Source: Erythrobacter sp. (GTDB lineage: Bacteria > Pseudomonadota > Alphaproteobacteria > Sphingomonadales > Sphingomonadaceae). Taken from it: a DNA stretch of 64,000 bases. Positions 17,230-26,414 of this stretch are shown piece by piece. A program made the position numbers and the translations under genes. Each line of letters starts with the position of its first letter. Within the stretch, counting starts at the first letter, position 1. The stretch spans positions 1-64,000 of the forward strand of contig DAICXZ010000022.1 in assembly GCA_027311945.1 (NCBI GenBank), given 5' to 3'. A model generated the notes under the pieces. The model saw only the letters and a program-made list of their open reading frames with translations. It made no database searches and was not told the origin of the DNA.

Positions 17230-18693
17230 ATGCACCGACCTTTTCACGCCCTCCTTCTCCTTGTCGGCTCCGCTCTCGCCCCGTTGTCGATAGCGGCCGC
17301 GGGACAACCGCCGCGTTCCGCCACAGCGCCGAATGTTGCGATCAGTGCGAGAGATCGGATCTATGCGGCCGACCAGTTCTCGAACACGGTGTCGGTCATC
17401 GATCCGGCGACCAACAGCCTGCTCGGTGTGATCCGGCTGGGCGATCCGTTGCCTGCGAACCTAAGCCCGCTCTATCGCGGCCAGCTTCTCGTCCACGGTC
17501 TCGGCTTCGCGCCGGATGGAAAGACGCTGGCGGTAGTGTCGATCGGCTCCAATTCGGTCACCTTCATCGACACCGCCACGAATGAGGTGAAAGCCACCAC
17601 CTATGTCGGACGCTCTCCCCACGAGGCCTTCTTTACGCCCAACGGCCGCGAGCTGTGGGTCACGATCCGGGGCGAAGACTATATCTCGGTTATCGACACC
17701 ACGAGCTTTGCGGAGACGAAACGCATTCGCGTGCCGGCCGGCCCCGGGATGCAGATTTTCTCCCCGGATGGCGAATATGGCTATGTGTGCTCGTCCTTCA
17801 CCGCCGAGACGGTCGCGATCCGGCTGGCCGATCACCAGATCGTCGGACGGATCAAACAGGACTCGCCCTTCTGTCCGAATATCGCAGCGAGCCCCGACGG
17901 GACGCAGGTCTGGCTGACACTGAAGGATATTGGGCGCGTCATGGTCTTCGATGCGCGGCCACCCTTCAACGTCATTCGCACGATCGACACCGGCCCGCTC
18001 ACCAACCACGTCAACTTCGCGCAGACGCCTGGCGGAACATTCGCCTATGTCACCATCGGCGGGCTCAACGTGGTCAAGGTGTTCCGCACGGACACCTTCG
18101 AGCAAGTAGCGGCGATCCCGGTCGGCAAGCTTCCGCATGGCCTCTGGCCTTCGGACGATGGCAGCCGCATCTATGTCGGTCTGGAGAATGCGGACGTGGT
18201 CGCGGCGATCGACACAGCGAGCAATCGCGTGGTCGCGGAAATCCCGGTGGGGCAGGCGCCCCAGGCCGTCGTCTACGTGCCCGATGCTGTGCCTGTAGGC
18301 GCTGGGACCACCGGGCTGACCCCTCTCGGTATCGCGGCGCAAGCCGTTCATCTCACGCTCGATAATGTCGGTTCATCATCGGGTTCGCCGTCGACGAGCG
18401 TGACACTCTTCGACCAGGGATTGACGCAGGTGCTGCAGGCGGCAGTCGCCGGACTGGAGCCGCGCAAGCCGTATGTCCTTGCGCTGACAGAGCAGCCGGA
18501 TGGCAGCGGAGCGATCGAGCCACTTGCGAGCTTCACGACGAACCCGGCTGGCTCCGCGGTGGTCAACGCCGTAGGGCCGATCCGGCAGGTCGTGCGCGAT
18601 GCATCGGGTGATCGATCGCGCTTCCTCGTCATCGTGTCAGGCTCTATAACCGAACACGGGCCGCCCGTTCAGGTGCAATCGCGCGCGTCGTGA
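17230..18693 (+). CDS. YncE-like beta-propeller protein
   Basis: A 487-residue exported protein. The signal peptide covers about the first 25 residues. At least six YVTN/YncE blades follow (for example TVSVIDPATNSLLGVIRLGD, VTFIDTATNEVKATTYVGRS, VVAAIDTASNRVVAEIPVGQ) up to about residue 350. The last 120 residues form a separate beta-rich domain (VHLTLDNVGSSSGSPSTSVT; ASFTTNPAGSAVVNAVGPIR) that looks fibronectin- or CHRD-like. It is probably periplasmic or surface scaffold with no catalytic motif seen. It is co-transcribed with DUF305, the ECF sigma and its anti-sigma. Confidence 0.88.
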   Translation: MHRPFHALLLLVGSALAPLSIAAAGQPPRSATAPNVAISARDRIYAADQFSNTVSVIDPATNSLLGVIRLGDPLPANLSPLYRGQLLVHGLGFAPDGKTLAVVSIGSNSVTFIDTATNEVKATTYVGRSPHEAFFTPNGRELWVTIRGEDYISVIDTTSFAETKRIRVPAGPGMQIFSPDGEYGYVCSSFTAETVAIRLADHQIVGRIKQDSPFCPNIAASPDGTQVWLTLKDIGRVMVFDARPPFNVIRTIDTGPLTNHVNFAQTPGGTFAYVTIGGLNVVKVFRTDTFEQVAAIPVGKLPHGLWPSDDGSRIYVGLENADVVAAIDTASNRVVAEIPVGQAPQAVVYVPDAVPVGAGTTGLTPLGIAAQAVHLTLDNVGSSSGSPSTSVTLFDQGLTQVLQAAVAGLEPRKPYVLALTEQPDGSGAIEPLASFTTNPAGSAVVNAVGPIRQVVRDASGDRSRFLVIVSGSITEHGPPVQVQSRAS

Positions 18694-18717
18694 CAGCGAA
18701 ACGATAGGGAGAAGGCC

Positions 18718-19248
18718 GTGCAGGATATGATGGCTCTTGTCGAACCGCTGATCCCCTCGCTGCGGCGCTATGCGCGCAGTCTGCTGCGCGATCAGAGTGC
18801 TGCCGACGATCTCGTGCAGGATTGCCTCGAGCGCGTAATCAGCCGTTGGCACCAGCGCCGGACTGATGGCAACACGCGCACGTGGGTCTTTACCATTCTG
18901 CATAATCTCGCGATCAACCGGCTCAAGCAGGCGGCCCGCCGCGGAGTCCATGTCACGGTGGAGGACGTCGATGAAGCCGCATTCGCGACCGCACCCGCTC
19001 AGGAGGACCGGTTGCATCATCGGGCGATCGTCGATGCGCTATCGTTATTACCCGAAGACCAACGCAGCGTGTTGCTACTCGTCTCGGTCGAGGACCTATC
19101 CTATGCAGAGACGGCGTCAGTGCTCGACATACCGATAGGAACGGTCATGTCCCGGCTTTCCCGCGCCCGTCATCGTCTGGCGCAGTCGATGGCCGATGGT
19201 CCGGGCCAAACCGCTACGGCGGCCACTGTACTGAGGAGCGTCAAATGA
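18718..19248 (+). CDS. ECF-type RNA polymerase sigma factor
   Basis: A 176-residue product. Sigma region 2 is at about residues 10-75 (RRYARSLLRDQSAADDLVQD, TRTWVFTILHNLAINRLKQA), and region 4 at 105-160 (ALSLLPEDQRSVLLLVSVED, YAETASVLDIPIGTVMSRLS). There is no long C-terminal extension. GTG at 18718 is chosen for its RBS GGAGAAGG; ATG at 18727 is possible. It overlaps the anti-sigma gene by ATGA. It likely reads the twin promoters at 16651-16759, inferred from context. Confidence 0.92.
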   Translation: MQDMMALVEPLIPSLRRYARSLLRDQSAADDLVQDCLERVISRWHQRRTDGNTRTWVFTILHNLAINRLKQAARRGVHVTVEDVDEAAFATAPAQEDRLHHRAIVDALSLLPEDQRSVLLLVSVEDLSYAETASVLDIPIGTVMSRLSRARHRLAQSMADGPGQTATAATVLRSVK

Positions 19249-20024
19249 GCCGTCCAATCTCAGAGGACGATCTTCACGCCTTCGTGGACGGAGCATTGTC
19301 CGACAGCCGCCGCGCGGAGGTGGAAGCCTATCTCGAAAGCAATCCCGAGGTGGCGGAGCGTTACGCGCAGTTCGGCGCACAACGCGAAGCCCTGCGTGCG
19401 GCACTCGGCCCCATTGCGGCCGAGCCGGTGCCGCCGAACCTCAATCTGCGCCATCTGGTGGCGACCCGCCGCCGACCGAACCGGTCCGCCTGGCAATCAG
19501 CCGCGGCAGCTTGCCTCCTTTTGCTGGCCGGTGGAGGCAGCGGGTGGATGCTTCGCGGAATCGGAATGGAGCAAACCACTGGCATTAACGCCCTCGCTCA
19601 CGAGGCGTCCTATGCCTATGCGGTATTTGGTTCGGATAGCGGCCGCCCCGTCGAGATCGCGGCGACGGACAGCGACGCGCTGTTGGGCTGGGTCGAAAAA
19701 CGCCTCTCTGAGCCAGTCTCTTTGCCGGACCTTTCCGGGGCCGGTTACCAGTTCATCGGCGGTCGTGTCGTTGCTACCCAGAATGGCCCGGCGGGCCTGC
19801 TGATGTACGATGACGCGGAGGGCACACGCATCGCCATTCTGATGCGGCCGATGGTGCGGCGCGACGAGAATGCCCCCATGGCCCAACATCGCGAAGGCGA
19901 TGTGGTCGGCTATGCCTGGGCAGACGACGGTATGGGCTACAGTCTTGTCGGCGGTCTCGACGTCGCCGAAGCGCTGCATCCGATCGCCGATGAAGCACGC
20001 CGGCAACTTTTGGCGAGTACATGA
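19245..20024 (+). CDS. Membrane anti-sigma factor
   Basis: A 259-residue product. The N-terminal anti-sigma helices (EDDLHAFVDGALSDSRRAEV, residues 7-26) lack the Cys of zinc-binding ZAS domains. One membrane segment lies at about 83-103. The periplasmic part (160-255) reads LPDLSGAGYQFIGGRVVATQ and VVGYAWADDGMGYSLVGGLD. It should hold the co-encoded ECF factor inactive until a periplasmic signal arrives. The same periplasmic domain recurs in the sulfotransferase fusion at 61617-63089. Confidence 0.88.
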   Translation: MSRPISEDDLHAFVDGALSDSRRAEVEAYLESNPEVAERYAQFGAQREALRAALGPIAAEPVPPNLNLRHLVATRRRPNRSAWQSAAAACLLLLAGGGSGWMLRGIGMEQTTGINALAHEASYAYAVFGSDSGRPVEIAATDSDALLGWVEKRLSEPVSLPDLSGAGYQFIGGRVVATQNGPAGLLMYDDAEGTRIAILMRPMVRRDENAPMAQHREGDVVGYAWADDGMGYSLVGGLDVAEALHPIADEARRQLLAST

Positions 20025-20106
20025 CGCTGTGCACCGCCTCTTACAGCGCGCAACCCGCATGGATTGAATGCCACAGTCGTAACCTTCAGCAACCGGAGCA
20101 AAAAAC

Positions 20107-20937
20107 ATGGCTTTCGTGACAACCGATAACGGCGTCGAAATCTTCTACAAGGACTGGGGACCGAAGGACGCCCAGGCGATCATGTTCCATCACGGGTGGC
20201 CGCTCAGTTCAGATGACTGGGATGCGCAACTCATCTTCTTCACAAACAAGGGTTACCGCGTCGTCGCTCATGACCGGCGCGGCCATGGGCGGTCGTCGCA
20301 GGTTCCCGACGGCCATGATATGGATCATTATGCGGCCGACGTTGCTGCTGTGGTCCACGCACTCGACCTGACCAATGTCGTCCATGTCGGCCATTCCACC
20401 GGCGGCGGCGAGGTCGCACGCTATGTTGCGCGGGCTGAGCAAGGCCGGGTGAGCAAGGCGGTCCTCATCGGTGCCGTCCCTCCGATCATGGTCAAGACAG
20501 ACGAATATCCCGGCGGACTGCCGATGGAAGTGTTCGACGGGTTTCGCAGCTCGCTCGCGGCAGATCGCGCCAGCTTCTATCGCGAAGTGGCCGCCGGCCC
20601 GTTCTACGGCTTCAACCGCCCCGGCGTGCAGCCGCTTGAGGCAGTGATCGACAACTGGTGGCGGCAAGGCATGATGGGCGGAGCGAAAGCGCACTACGAC
20701 GGGATCAAAGCGTTTTCCGAAACCGATTTCACCGAGGATCTCAAGGCGATCGATGTGCCGACACTGATAATGCATGGCGACGATGATCAGATCGTCCCGA
20801 TCGACAACAGCGCCAAACTGGCGATCGACCTTCTGAGTAGCGGCGAACTGAAGGTCTATCCGGGCTTCTCGCACGGCATGGCAACCGTGAACGCGGACGT
20901 CATCAATGCAGATCTGCTGGCCTTCATCAAAGGATGA
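20107..20937 (+). CDS. Alpha/beta hydrolase, non-heme chloroperoxidase type
   Basis: A 276-residue cytoplasmic protein without a signal peptide. FHHGWPLSSDDWDAQLIFF and AHDRRGHGRSSQ precede the nucleophile elbow GHSTGGGEVARYVARAEQGR. The acid and histidine lie in MHGDDDQIVPI and YPGFSHGMATVNAD. This is the cofactor-free haloperoxidase/perhydrolase family; the physiological role is usually an esterase or perhydrolase activity. RBS CGGAG precedes the ATG. It is 82 bases after the anti-sigma gene, so it may belong to the same stress regulon. Confidence 0.9.
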   Translation: MAFVTTDNGVEIFYKDWGPKDAQAIMFHHGWPLSSDDWDAQLIFFTNKGYRVVAHDRRGHGRSSQVPDGHDMDHYAADVAAVVHALDLTNVVHVGHSTGGGEVARYVARAEQGRVSKAVLIGAVPPIMVKTDEYPGGLPMEVFDGFRSSLAADRASFYREVAAGPFYGFNRPGVQPLEAVIDNWWRQGMMGGAKAHYDGIKAFSETDFTEDLKAIDVPTLIMHGDDDQIVPIDNSAKLAIDLLSSGELKVYPGFSHGMATVNADVINADLLAFIKG

Positions 20938-20968
20938 TGTGCGGTGGTGAAAACCCGAGGCATGGCGG

Positions 20969-21535
20969 ATGACTGACAGCGATCACCTCGTGCGATGCGA
21001 ATGGGCTGCCAGCGATGCGGACCTGCGCCGCTATCACGACAGCGAATGGGGCGTTCCCCAGCACAATCCGCGCATGCTGTGGGAGATGCTGATGCTTGAA
21101 GGCTTCCAGGCCGGATTGGCGTGGGTGATCATCCTGCGCAAACGCGCGGCATTCCGTGAGGCCTTTGCCGGGTTTGACCCGGCAAAGGTCGCTGCCTTCG
21201 ATGAAGCCGATGTCGCAAGGCTGATGGCCAATCCGGGTATCGTGCGCGCCCAGGCGAAGATCCGCGCCACGATCGCGGGCGCGCAAATCTACTGCGACAT
21301 GCGCGATCGGGGCGAAGCCTTCGACGAGTTCTGCTGGTCATTCACCGATGGAAAGACGATCACCAATCCGGGCACAGAATGGATCGCCAGTTCGCCCCTG
21401 TCCGAAGCTATATCGAAAGAAATGAAGCGGCGCGGCTTCAAGTTCGTCGGGCCGAAGATAGTCTATGCCTGGATGCAGGCTGTGGGCATCGTCAATGATC
21501 ACGCGCGAGATTGCTTCCGCCGCGAGCAGGTGTAG
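20969..21535 (+). CDS. tag: DNA-3-methyladenine glycosylase I
   Basis: A 188-residue base-excision repair enzyme removing 3-methyladenine from DNA. RCEWAASDADLRRYHDSEWG carries the N-terminal zinc-binding Cys and His, and VNDHARDCFR the C-terminal His and Cys of the zinc snap. The core GFQAGLAWVIILRKRAAFRE is the HhH-type fold of TagI. It is normal length for the family. It follows the hydrolase by 31 bases on the same strand. Confidence 0.95.
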   Translation: MTDSDHLVRCEWAASDADLRRYHDSEWGVPQHNPRMLWEMLMLEGFQAGLAWVIILRKRAAFREAFAGFDPAKVAAFDEADVARLMANPGIVRAQAKIRATIAGAQIYCDMRDRGEAFDEFCWSFTDGKTITNPGTEWIASSPLSEAISKEMKRRGFKFVGPKIVYAWMQAVGIVNDHARDCFRREQV

Positions 21536-21545
21536 GTGCCGTCGG

Positions 21546-22454
21546 TCACCCGGCCCGGGCTGATCGGGCAAGCTCGCGCGCCAGGTCCACGAACACCTTG
21601 AAGGCGGCAGGCGGATTGCGCCTGCTGGGATAATAGAGGCAAAGCGGCGATAGCGGGGGCGTCCAGTCTTCCAGCATCCGCACCAGCCGCCCCTCATCCA
21701 GGTCCCGCCGCACGTCGGATTCCATGAAATAGCCGATACCTACGGACTCCAGCACCGCCATGCGTGCAAGGCTGGCCTCGTCCAGTGTGATCGGGCCTTG
21801 GACATCTACCTGCACCGGCTGGCCTTCGGCTTCGAACTGCCAGCGATAGAGCGCACCATTGGGCAGGCGCGTGCGAATGCAGGCGTGGGCAAGCAGGTCG
21901 GAAGGGACGGCCGGAGTGCCGCGCCCGTCGAGGTATTCCGGCGTGGCGACAACCGCAATGCGCCGGGGCGGGCCAAGCGCAATCGCGATCATATCCGAGG
22001 GGACGAGCGACTGGCTGCGCACGCCGAAATCGAAGCCGTCAGCGACCACGTCGACCAGATTTCCCTCGGTAACCAGATCTATGTGCACATCGGGAAAGCG
22101 GCGCGTGAATTCGATCAGCAGCGGCGCCAGAATTTCACGCCCGGCCGTGGCAAAGGTGTTGATGCGCAGCGTTCCCGAAGGCTTCTCCTGCTGTGAGCGG
22201 ACCGTGTCGAGCGCCTGGTGGATGTCTGTCAGCGCAGGCGTCACCTGATCGACGAACCTGCGTCCGGCCTCCGTCAGCGAAACGCTGCGGGTGGTCCGGT
22301 TGAACAAGCGCACTCCCAGCTGCCCTTCCAGCTTGGCGATCGCGTTGCTCAGCGCGCTGGTGGACATGCCGAGTTCCAGCGCGGCGGCGCGGAACGATCC
22401 CTTGCGGCTGATCGCCAGCACGGCATCGAAGTCGGAGAGGTTATAGGCGCCCAT
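21546..22454 (-). CDS. LysR-family transcriptional regulator
   Basis: A 302-residue regulator. The N-terminal winged helix reads [20 protein letters not shown] and [20 protein letters not shown]; the effector-binding domain begins about residue 90 ([20 protein letters not shown]). ATG at 22454 fits the family start, and an upstream frame to 22511 adds unconserved residues. It diverges from the SnoaL/SDR pair at 22583, its most likely target. The stop lies 10 bases from that of tag, convergent. Confidence 0.92.
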   Translation of the reverse strand: MGAYNLSDFDAVLAISRKGSFRAAALELGMSTSALSNAIAKLEGQLGVRLFNRTTRSVSLTEAGRRFVDQVTPALTDIHQALDTVRSQQEKPSGTLRINTFATAGREILAPLLIEFTRRFPDVHIDLVTEGNLVDVVADGFDFGVRSQSLVPSDMIAIALGPPRRIAVVATPEYLDGRGTPAVPSDLLAHACIRTRLPNGALYRWQFEAEGQPVQVDVQGPITLDEASLARMAVLESVGIGYFMESDVRRDLDEGRLVRMLEDWTPPLSPLCLYYPSRRNPPAAFKVFVDLARELARSARAG

Positions 22455-22582
22455 TATCCTGCTTATCGAAACTGCACGTCCTCTTTTGTCCCACTTACTG
22501 CGATTTATCAAAAGCCCTAATTCTTCAACCGACGCTGATCGCAGCGCCGCCGAATTCCAACGCCTCTACAAGGAGACACCAA

Positions 22583-22912
22583 ATGTCCATCGAATTACCA
22601 AGCCCGATCGCGGCCTATTTCTCCGCCGACAAGAAGGCCAACGCTCACGCGATTGCCGAATGCTTCACGCAAGAGGCCGTCGTGATCGACGAGGGCAACA
22701 CCTACACCGGGCGCGACGCAATCCGCCAATGGATGGCGAATGCTTCCACCCAGTACACGTACACGGTGGAGCCCTTCACAATCGTGGAGGATGGCGGCCG
22801 CACGGTGGTAACCAGCCATCTGGTCGGCAATTTCCCCGGCAGCCCGGTCGACCTGCGCTATTTCTTTGTCCTCGACGAAGACAAGATTGCCGAACTGGAG
22901 ATCGTACCATGA
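22583..22912 (+). CDS. SnoaL/NTF2-like protein
   Basis: A 109-residue single-domain protein with the NTF2-fold pattern ([40 protein letters not shown]). Such proteins are small cone-shaped barrels, often isomerases or ligand-binding partners of redox enzymes. AAGGAG precedes the ATG. It overlaps the SDR gene by ATGA, so both are made together, probably under the divergent LysR regulator. Confidence 0.88.
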   Translation: MSIELPSPIAAYFSADKKANAHAIAECFTQEAVVIDEGNTYTGRDAIRQWMANASTQYTYTVEPFTIVEDGGRTVVTSHLVGNFPGSPVDLRYFFVLDEDKIAELEIVP

Positions 22913-23688
22913 GCGAACTCCTTACCCTGAAGGGAAAGCGCGCGCTCGTGACCTCCGGCACTCGCGGTGCCGGAGCGGCTACGGTCGCGCTGTTCCTGCA
23001 ACTCGGAGCCCGGGTGCTGACGACGGCCCGCTCGAAGCCTGCGGACATGCCGGACAGTATTTTCGTGGCAGCCGACCTCACCACGGCGGCAGGGTGCGAG
23101 ACGGTCGCCTCCGTCGTGGAGGAACGGCTCGGCGGGGTGGACGTCGTGGTGCACATGCTGGGCGGATCGTCGGCGCCTGCCGGCGGCTATGCCGCGCTTG
23201 GCGACGAGGAATGGCAAAGGGAACTGGACCTCAACCTGTTCCCAGCGGTCCGGCTCGATCGGGCGCTGCTGCCCGCGATGGAAGCGCAGGGGTCGGGCGT
23301 GGTGATCCACGTCACCTCGATCCAGCGCGAACTCCCGCTACCTGACGCGACGACCGGTTATGCGGCGGCCAAGGCGGCCCTGTCCACCTACAGCAAGAGC
23401 GTATCGAAGCAGGTCTCGCCCAAAGGCGTTCGCGTTGTCCGCGTCTCGCCGGGCTGGATCGAGACCGAATCCTCGGTCGAGCTGGCTGAGCGGCTGGCAG
23501 CGGAGCACAAGGTGGACGTGGAGCAGGGCAAGCAGATGATCATGGATTCGCTGGGCGGAATTCCTATCGGTCGGCCGTCGAAGCCGGCGGAAATCGCCAA
23601 CCTCATCGCTTTCCTCTCATCCGACCTTGCCGGAACAATTACCGGCACCGAATACGTAATCGACGGGGGCACCGTGCCCACGGCTTGA
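22909..23688 (+). CDS. Short-chain dehydrogenase/reductase
   Basis: A 259-residue SDR. The nucleotide-binding region is [20 protein letters not shown], a Ser replacing the first Gly of the usual TGGxxGIG. The active site Ser is in [10 protein letters not shown] and YAAAK gives the Tyr-Lys pair. The C-terminal part [15 protein letters not shown] is classical. It reduces or oxidises a small carbonyl compound with NAD(P)H; the substrate is unknown. It starts inside the stop of the SnoaL-like gene. Confidence 0.92.
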   Translation: MSELLTLKGKRALVTSGTRGAGAATVALFLQLGARVLTTARSKPADMPDSIFVAADLTTAAGCETVASVVEERLGGVDVVVHMLGGSSAPAGGYAALGDEEWQRELDLNLFPAVRLDRALLPAMEAQGSGVVIHVTSIQRELPLPDATTGYAAAKAALSTYSKSVSKQVSPKGVRVVRVSPGWIETESSVELAERLAAEHKVDVEQGKQMIMDSLGGIPIGRPSKPAEIANLIAFLSSDLAGTITGTEYVIDGGTVPTA

Positions 23689-23765
23689 TACATTCGGGGT
23701 GCAGTTGGGGGAGTGGGCCGTGGCTGCACCACCGATGTCTTTGATGGAAACGGATCGCTACAGAT

Positions 23766-24785
23766 ATGGACGTGTTCGCAAACTCCGCAGCGCTGGCTGC
23801 CCTGCTCCTGTCAGGGCAGGCACCCCAGCAACAAACGCCGGCCGCGCCGCAACCGGTAGCCTGCCTTGCCGTGCCCGGCGCGGGGGTTGACGCGCTGATG
23901 GCGCGGATCGCGCCAGCCGATCAGGCGGTCACGGAAGTCTTCGCGGGTGTCGGGGCGTCGGACATTACCGACCACCAGCTTACACCGGCGGAGCGCGCGC
24001 TTGTGCGTGAAGTCCTGGCGGGCCTTCCGCAGCTGCATCGCGACATCCTGCACCATCACTTGCGACGACTGAATTTCCTCGATCTGCAACCCGGCTCAGG
24101 TTCGGCGTTGACCCGGGTGGTGAATCCGGGCGACGCCAGTCTGCAATTCGACATCACCTTGAAGGCCAGCCTGCTGCACGACAGCCTGACGGATTTCCTC
24201 AACACCAAGGAACAGCGACTTTTCGTAGACGACGGCTCGGGGTTCTCGATCGGGTTCGATGCCGGTGACAGCGATGCGCTGACTTACATCCTGCTCCATG
24301 AGACCAGCCATGTCGTCGACCAGGTCTTGCAGTTGACCGCCAGCCCCGCGAACCGCTTCGGAGCGGGCATCTGGGAAGACCCGCGGATACTCGCCATGCC
24401 CCATGCGGACAGCCTGGCAGCGCGTACGCCCTTCCGGCGGCATCCCCCAGTCCCTGGCCGCCATGCTCCAGCCTACTACCAGTCGTTGAGCAACAGTCCC
24501 TTCGTGTCCTTTTACGCCACGGCGGCTGCGTCGGAAGATCTGGCCGAAGCGTTTGCGTGGGAGCAATTGCACACGAGTCAGGGGCAGCGCCTAACCCTGA
24601 CGGTGCGCGATAGTGAAGGCTTGCCCCTCTTCGCTTATGCGCCCTTGGAGACAGAACCCGCTCGAAGGCGCTTCGCCCAAGTACAGACCTTCATTGCGCA
24701 GTATGAACAAGCTTGCCGGGTTGCCTCTTCGAGGATGCGCTCGGGCTTGCCGAGCGCAGATGAAACGACCGGAGGTCGACTTTGA
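23766..24785 (+). CDS. Exported HExxH protein, putative zinc metallopeptidase
   Basis: A 339-residue protein I cannot assign to a named family. The first 20 or so residues (MDVFANSAALAALLLSGQAP) resemble a signal peptide without basic residues at its start. The segment YILLHETSHVVDQVLQL holds an HExxH zinc motif at about residues 180-184. A later acidic stretch (AAASEDLAEAFAWEQLH) could supply a downstream glutamate ligand, as in gluzincins. FVSFYATAAASEDLAEAFAW is the usual look of peptidases that guard a Glu after the motif. No RBS is obvious before the ATG. Confidence 0.6.
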   Translation: MDVFANSAALAALLLSGQAPQQQTPAAPQPVACLAVPGAGVDALMARIAPADQAVTEVFAGVGASDITDHQLTPAERALVREVLAGLPQLHRDILHHHLRRLNFLDLQPGSGSALTRVVNPGDASLQFDITLKASLLHDSLTDFLNTKEQRLFVDDGSGFSIGFDAGDSDALTYILLHETSHVVDQVLQLTASPANRFGAGIWEDPRILAMPHADSLAARTPFRRHPPVPGRHAPAYYQSLSNSPFVSFYATAAASEDLAEAFAWEQLHTSQGQRLTLTVRDSEGLPLFAYAPLETEPARRRFAQVQTFIAQYEQACRVASSRMRSGLPSADETTGGRL

Positions 24786-25137
24786 AAGCAAAATTAAGCG
24801 TTCAGACCGGGGTATGTCAGTGGGTAGAAAAGGCTGAATCACAAATTGAAGGACTATAAATTCAACCATCGATAGGCTTGGATCGAATGCCTCCGTCTTC
24901 GGCAGCAGCGATTCTGGTAATTTCAGCCAAATTGTTACATCGCCGCCGAAGGGCAGCGACATTTCAATCTCGCATGCCATCTCATCGACTGCCAAACCTA
25001 CAAGACCCGTCACTCGGCCACTGTGGCCGAGTGACGGAATCTTCTTGCCCTAGTTGTCACCGGGGAAGGGAAATGTTTGGCAAATCGGAGACGAGTTGCG
25101 ATGCGGCTGACAGCATCCGGCATCAGGCTGCGACGCC
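24786..25137. other. Intergenic stretch with a palindrome
   Basis: About 350 bases between convergent genes. It holds no likely gene. The only notable structure is a near-perfect palindrome at 25009-25035. Confidence 0.6.
25009..25035. repeat. 27-base palindrome
   Basis: GTCACTCGGCCAC and its exact reverse complement GTGGCCGAGTGAC are separated by a single T. No T run follows on either strand, so it is not a typical terminator; it could be a protein-binding site or a cruciform-forming sequence between the convergent genes. Confidence 0.75.
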
Positions 25138-26403
25138 TCAGGGTTTTTGAAGTTGCATCGAGTCTAACAGCTCGCCTGTCGCATCGTAGGCGCGATAGAC
25201 CAGGTCCGTTCCGGCGACGTCGATGATCTGATAGGCCTGCGTGCGTTCGGCCGTGCGGCGCGCCCAGGCGAGGTCGGCAACCTCGTACATCTTCGGACCC
25301 GCCACCGAGACGACATAGGTCGCCCCGGCATCGTCGGCGCTCGGGCCGTCCGGTCCGATTGCGCCGCGCGCATAGCCGTGGTCGTGCCCCTGCAGTACGA
25401 GGTCGACGCCGTACTTGTCGATCAGCGGCTTGAGCGCCGCACGCACCTTCGGGTTGTCGCGATCAGGGTCGCTGGAGAACAGCGGGAAGTGCAGGAAAAT
25501 CACGGTCCAGCGGTTGGGGTTGTTGCTGAGCAGGTCGTCGAGCCAAGCCACCGTTGCCGCGCGCTCGGCTTCGTTGCGGTCAAGCTGCGGCGCGTCGATC
25601 GAGATCAGGCGCAGACCCTGATAATCGGTATACCAATACGTTTCGAGCGCCTCGGGCACCGAGGAGGGACCGTTCTCGGGCAGGGTGAACTGCCGCCGCC
25701 ACTGGCCATTGATCGACGATCCTGCGCGCGCATTCTGGTCCTTCACATATTCGTGGTTGCCCGGTGTCGGCATCTGCGGCGTCTGAGCATAGAGGAACCC
25801 GCCGGCGGCAAACCACTCGCCCCATTCGCGGTCCGAATCGTGATGGTTGATGAGGTCGCCCGCGTGGATGGTGAAGGCTGCATCGCCTGCCGTGCGGAAG
25901 GCCATGCGCAGCGTGCGCGAGGCCTCCGACAGAACCTGGTTCTGCATGTCACCCATGTAGATGAACCGGAACGGCCTGGCCTCGACGGCGGCGGTGCGGA
26001 ACTGGAACCATTCGGACCAGCGCGTGCCGTCGCCCACGCGATAGGCATAGACCGTATCGGGTTCGAGCCCGGTCAACACCGCCGAATGATAGGCGGCGGA
26101 GAAGGCCGGGTCTTCCTCTACCGCGAAGGTGGCATCATCGGTGATGGCCGCCTGCGTTGCGGGGTCTTTCACGAAGTCGGGGCCGGGGGTGGCGCGGGCA
26201 TATTGCACCAGCCCGGCAAGGCCCGGTGCGCTGCGCCAGGTGATCGCCATCTCATGCGCCGTATCGGCGGTGAGGTTGAGAACGATGCGCTCGGGCTGGG
26301 CCGTGGCCGGAGCAAGCACCGGGGTGTGTGCGTCCTGCGCCGCCACGGGGGCGGCGCAGGTTGCGAGAAGGGCGGCGGCGAAGAGAGCTTTACGAATGAT
26401 CAT
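25138..26403 (-). CDS. Purple acid phosphatase-like metallophosphoesterase
   Basis: A 421-residue secreted enzyme. The signal peptide is MIIRKALFAAALLATCAAPV. An N-terminal fibronectin-like purple acid phosphatase domain (AHEMAITWRSAPGLAGLVQY) is followed by the dimetal site motifs IYMGDMQNQ, IHAGDLINHHD, PGNHEY, LHFPLFSSD and QGHDHGYARG. It should release phosphate from organic phosphate esters outside the cytoplasm. ATG at 26403 is preferred for the signal peptide; an ATG at 26415 overlaps the stop of the TonB receptor. The two are thus one operon, suggesting a receptor for a phosphorylated substrate. Confidence 0.9.
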   Translation of the reverse strand: MIIRKALFAAALLATCAAPVAAQDAHTPVLAPATAQPERIVLNLTADTAHEMAITWRSAPGLAGLVQYARATPGPDFVKDPATQAAITDDATFAVEEDPAFSAAYHSAVLTGLEPDTVYAYRVGDGTRWSEWFQFRTAAVEARPFRFIYMGDMQNQVLSEASRTLRMAFRTAGDAAFTIHAGDLINHHDSDREWGEWFAAGGFLYAQTPQMPTPGNHEYVKDQNARAGSSINGQWRRQFTLPENGPSSVPEALETYWYTDYQGLRLISIDAPQLDRNEAERAATVAWLDDLLSNNPNRWTVIFLHFPLFSSDPDRDNPKVRAALKPLIDKYGVDLVLQGHDHGYARGAIGPDGPSADDAGATYVVSVAGPKMYEVADLAWARRTAERTQAYQIIDVAGTDLVYRAYDATGELLDSMQLQKP

Positions 26404-26414
26404 GATCGGTTCCA

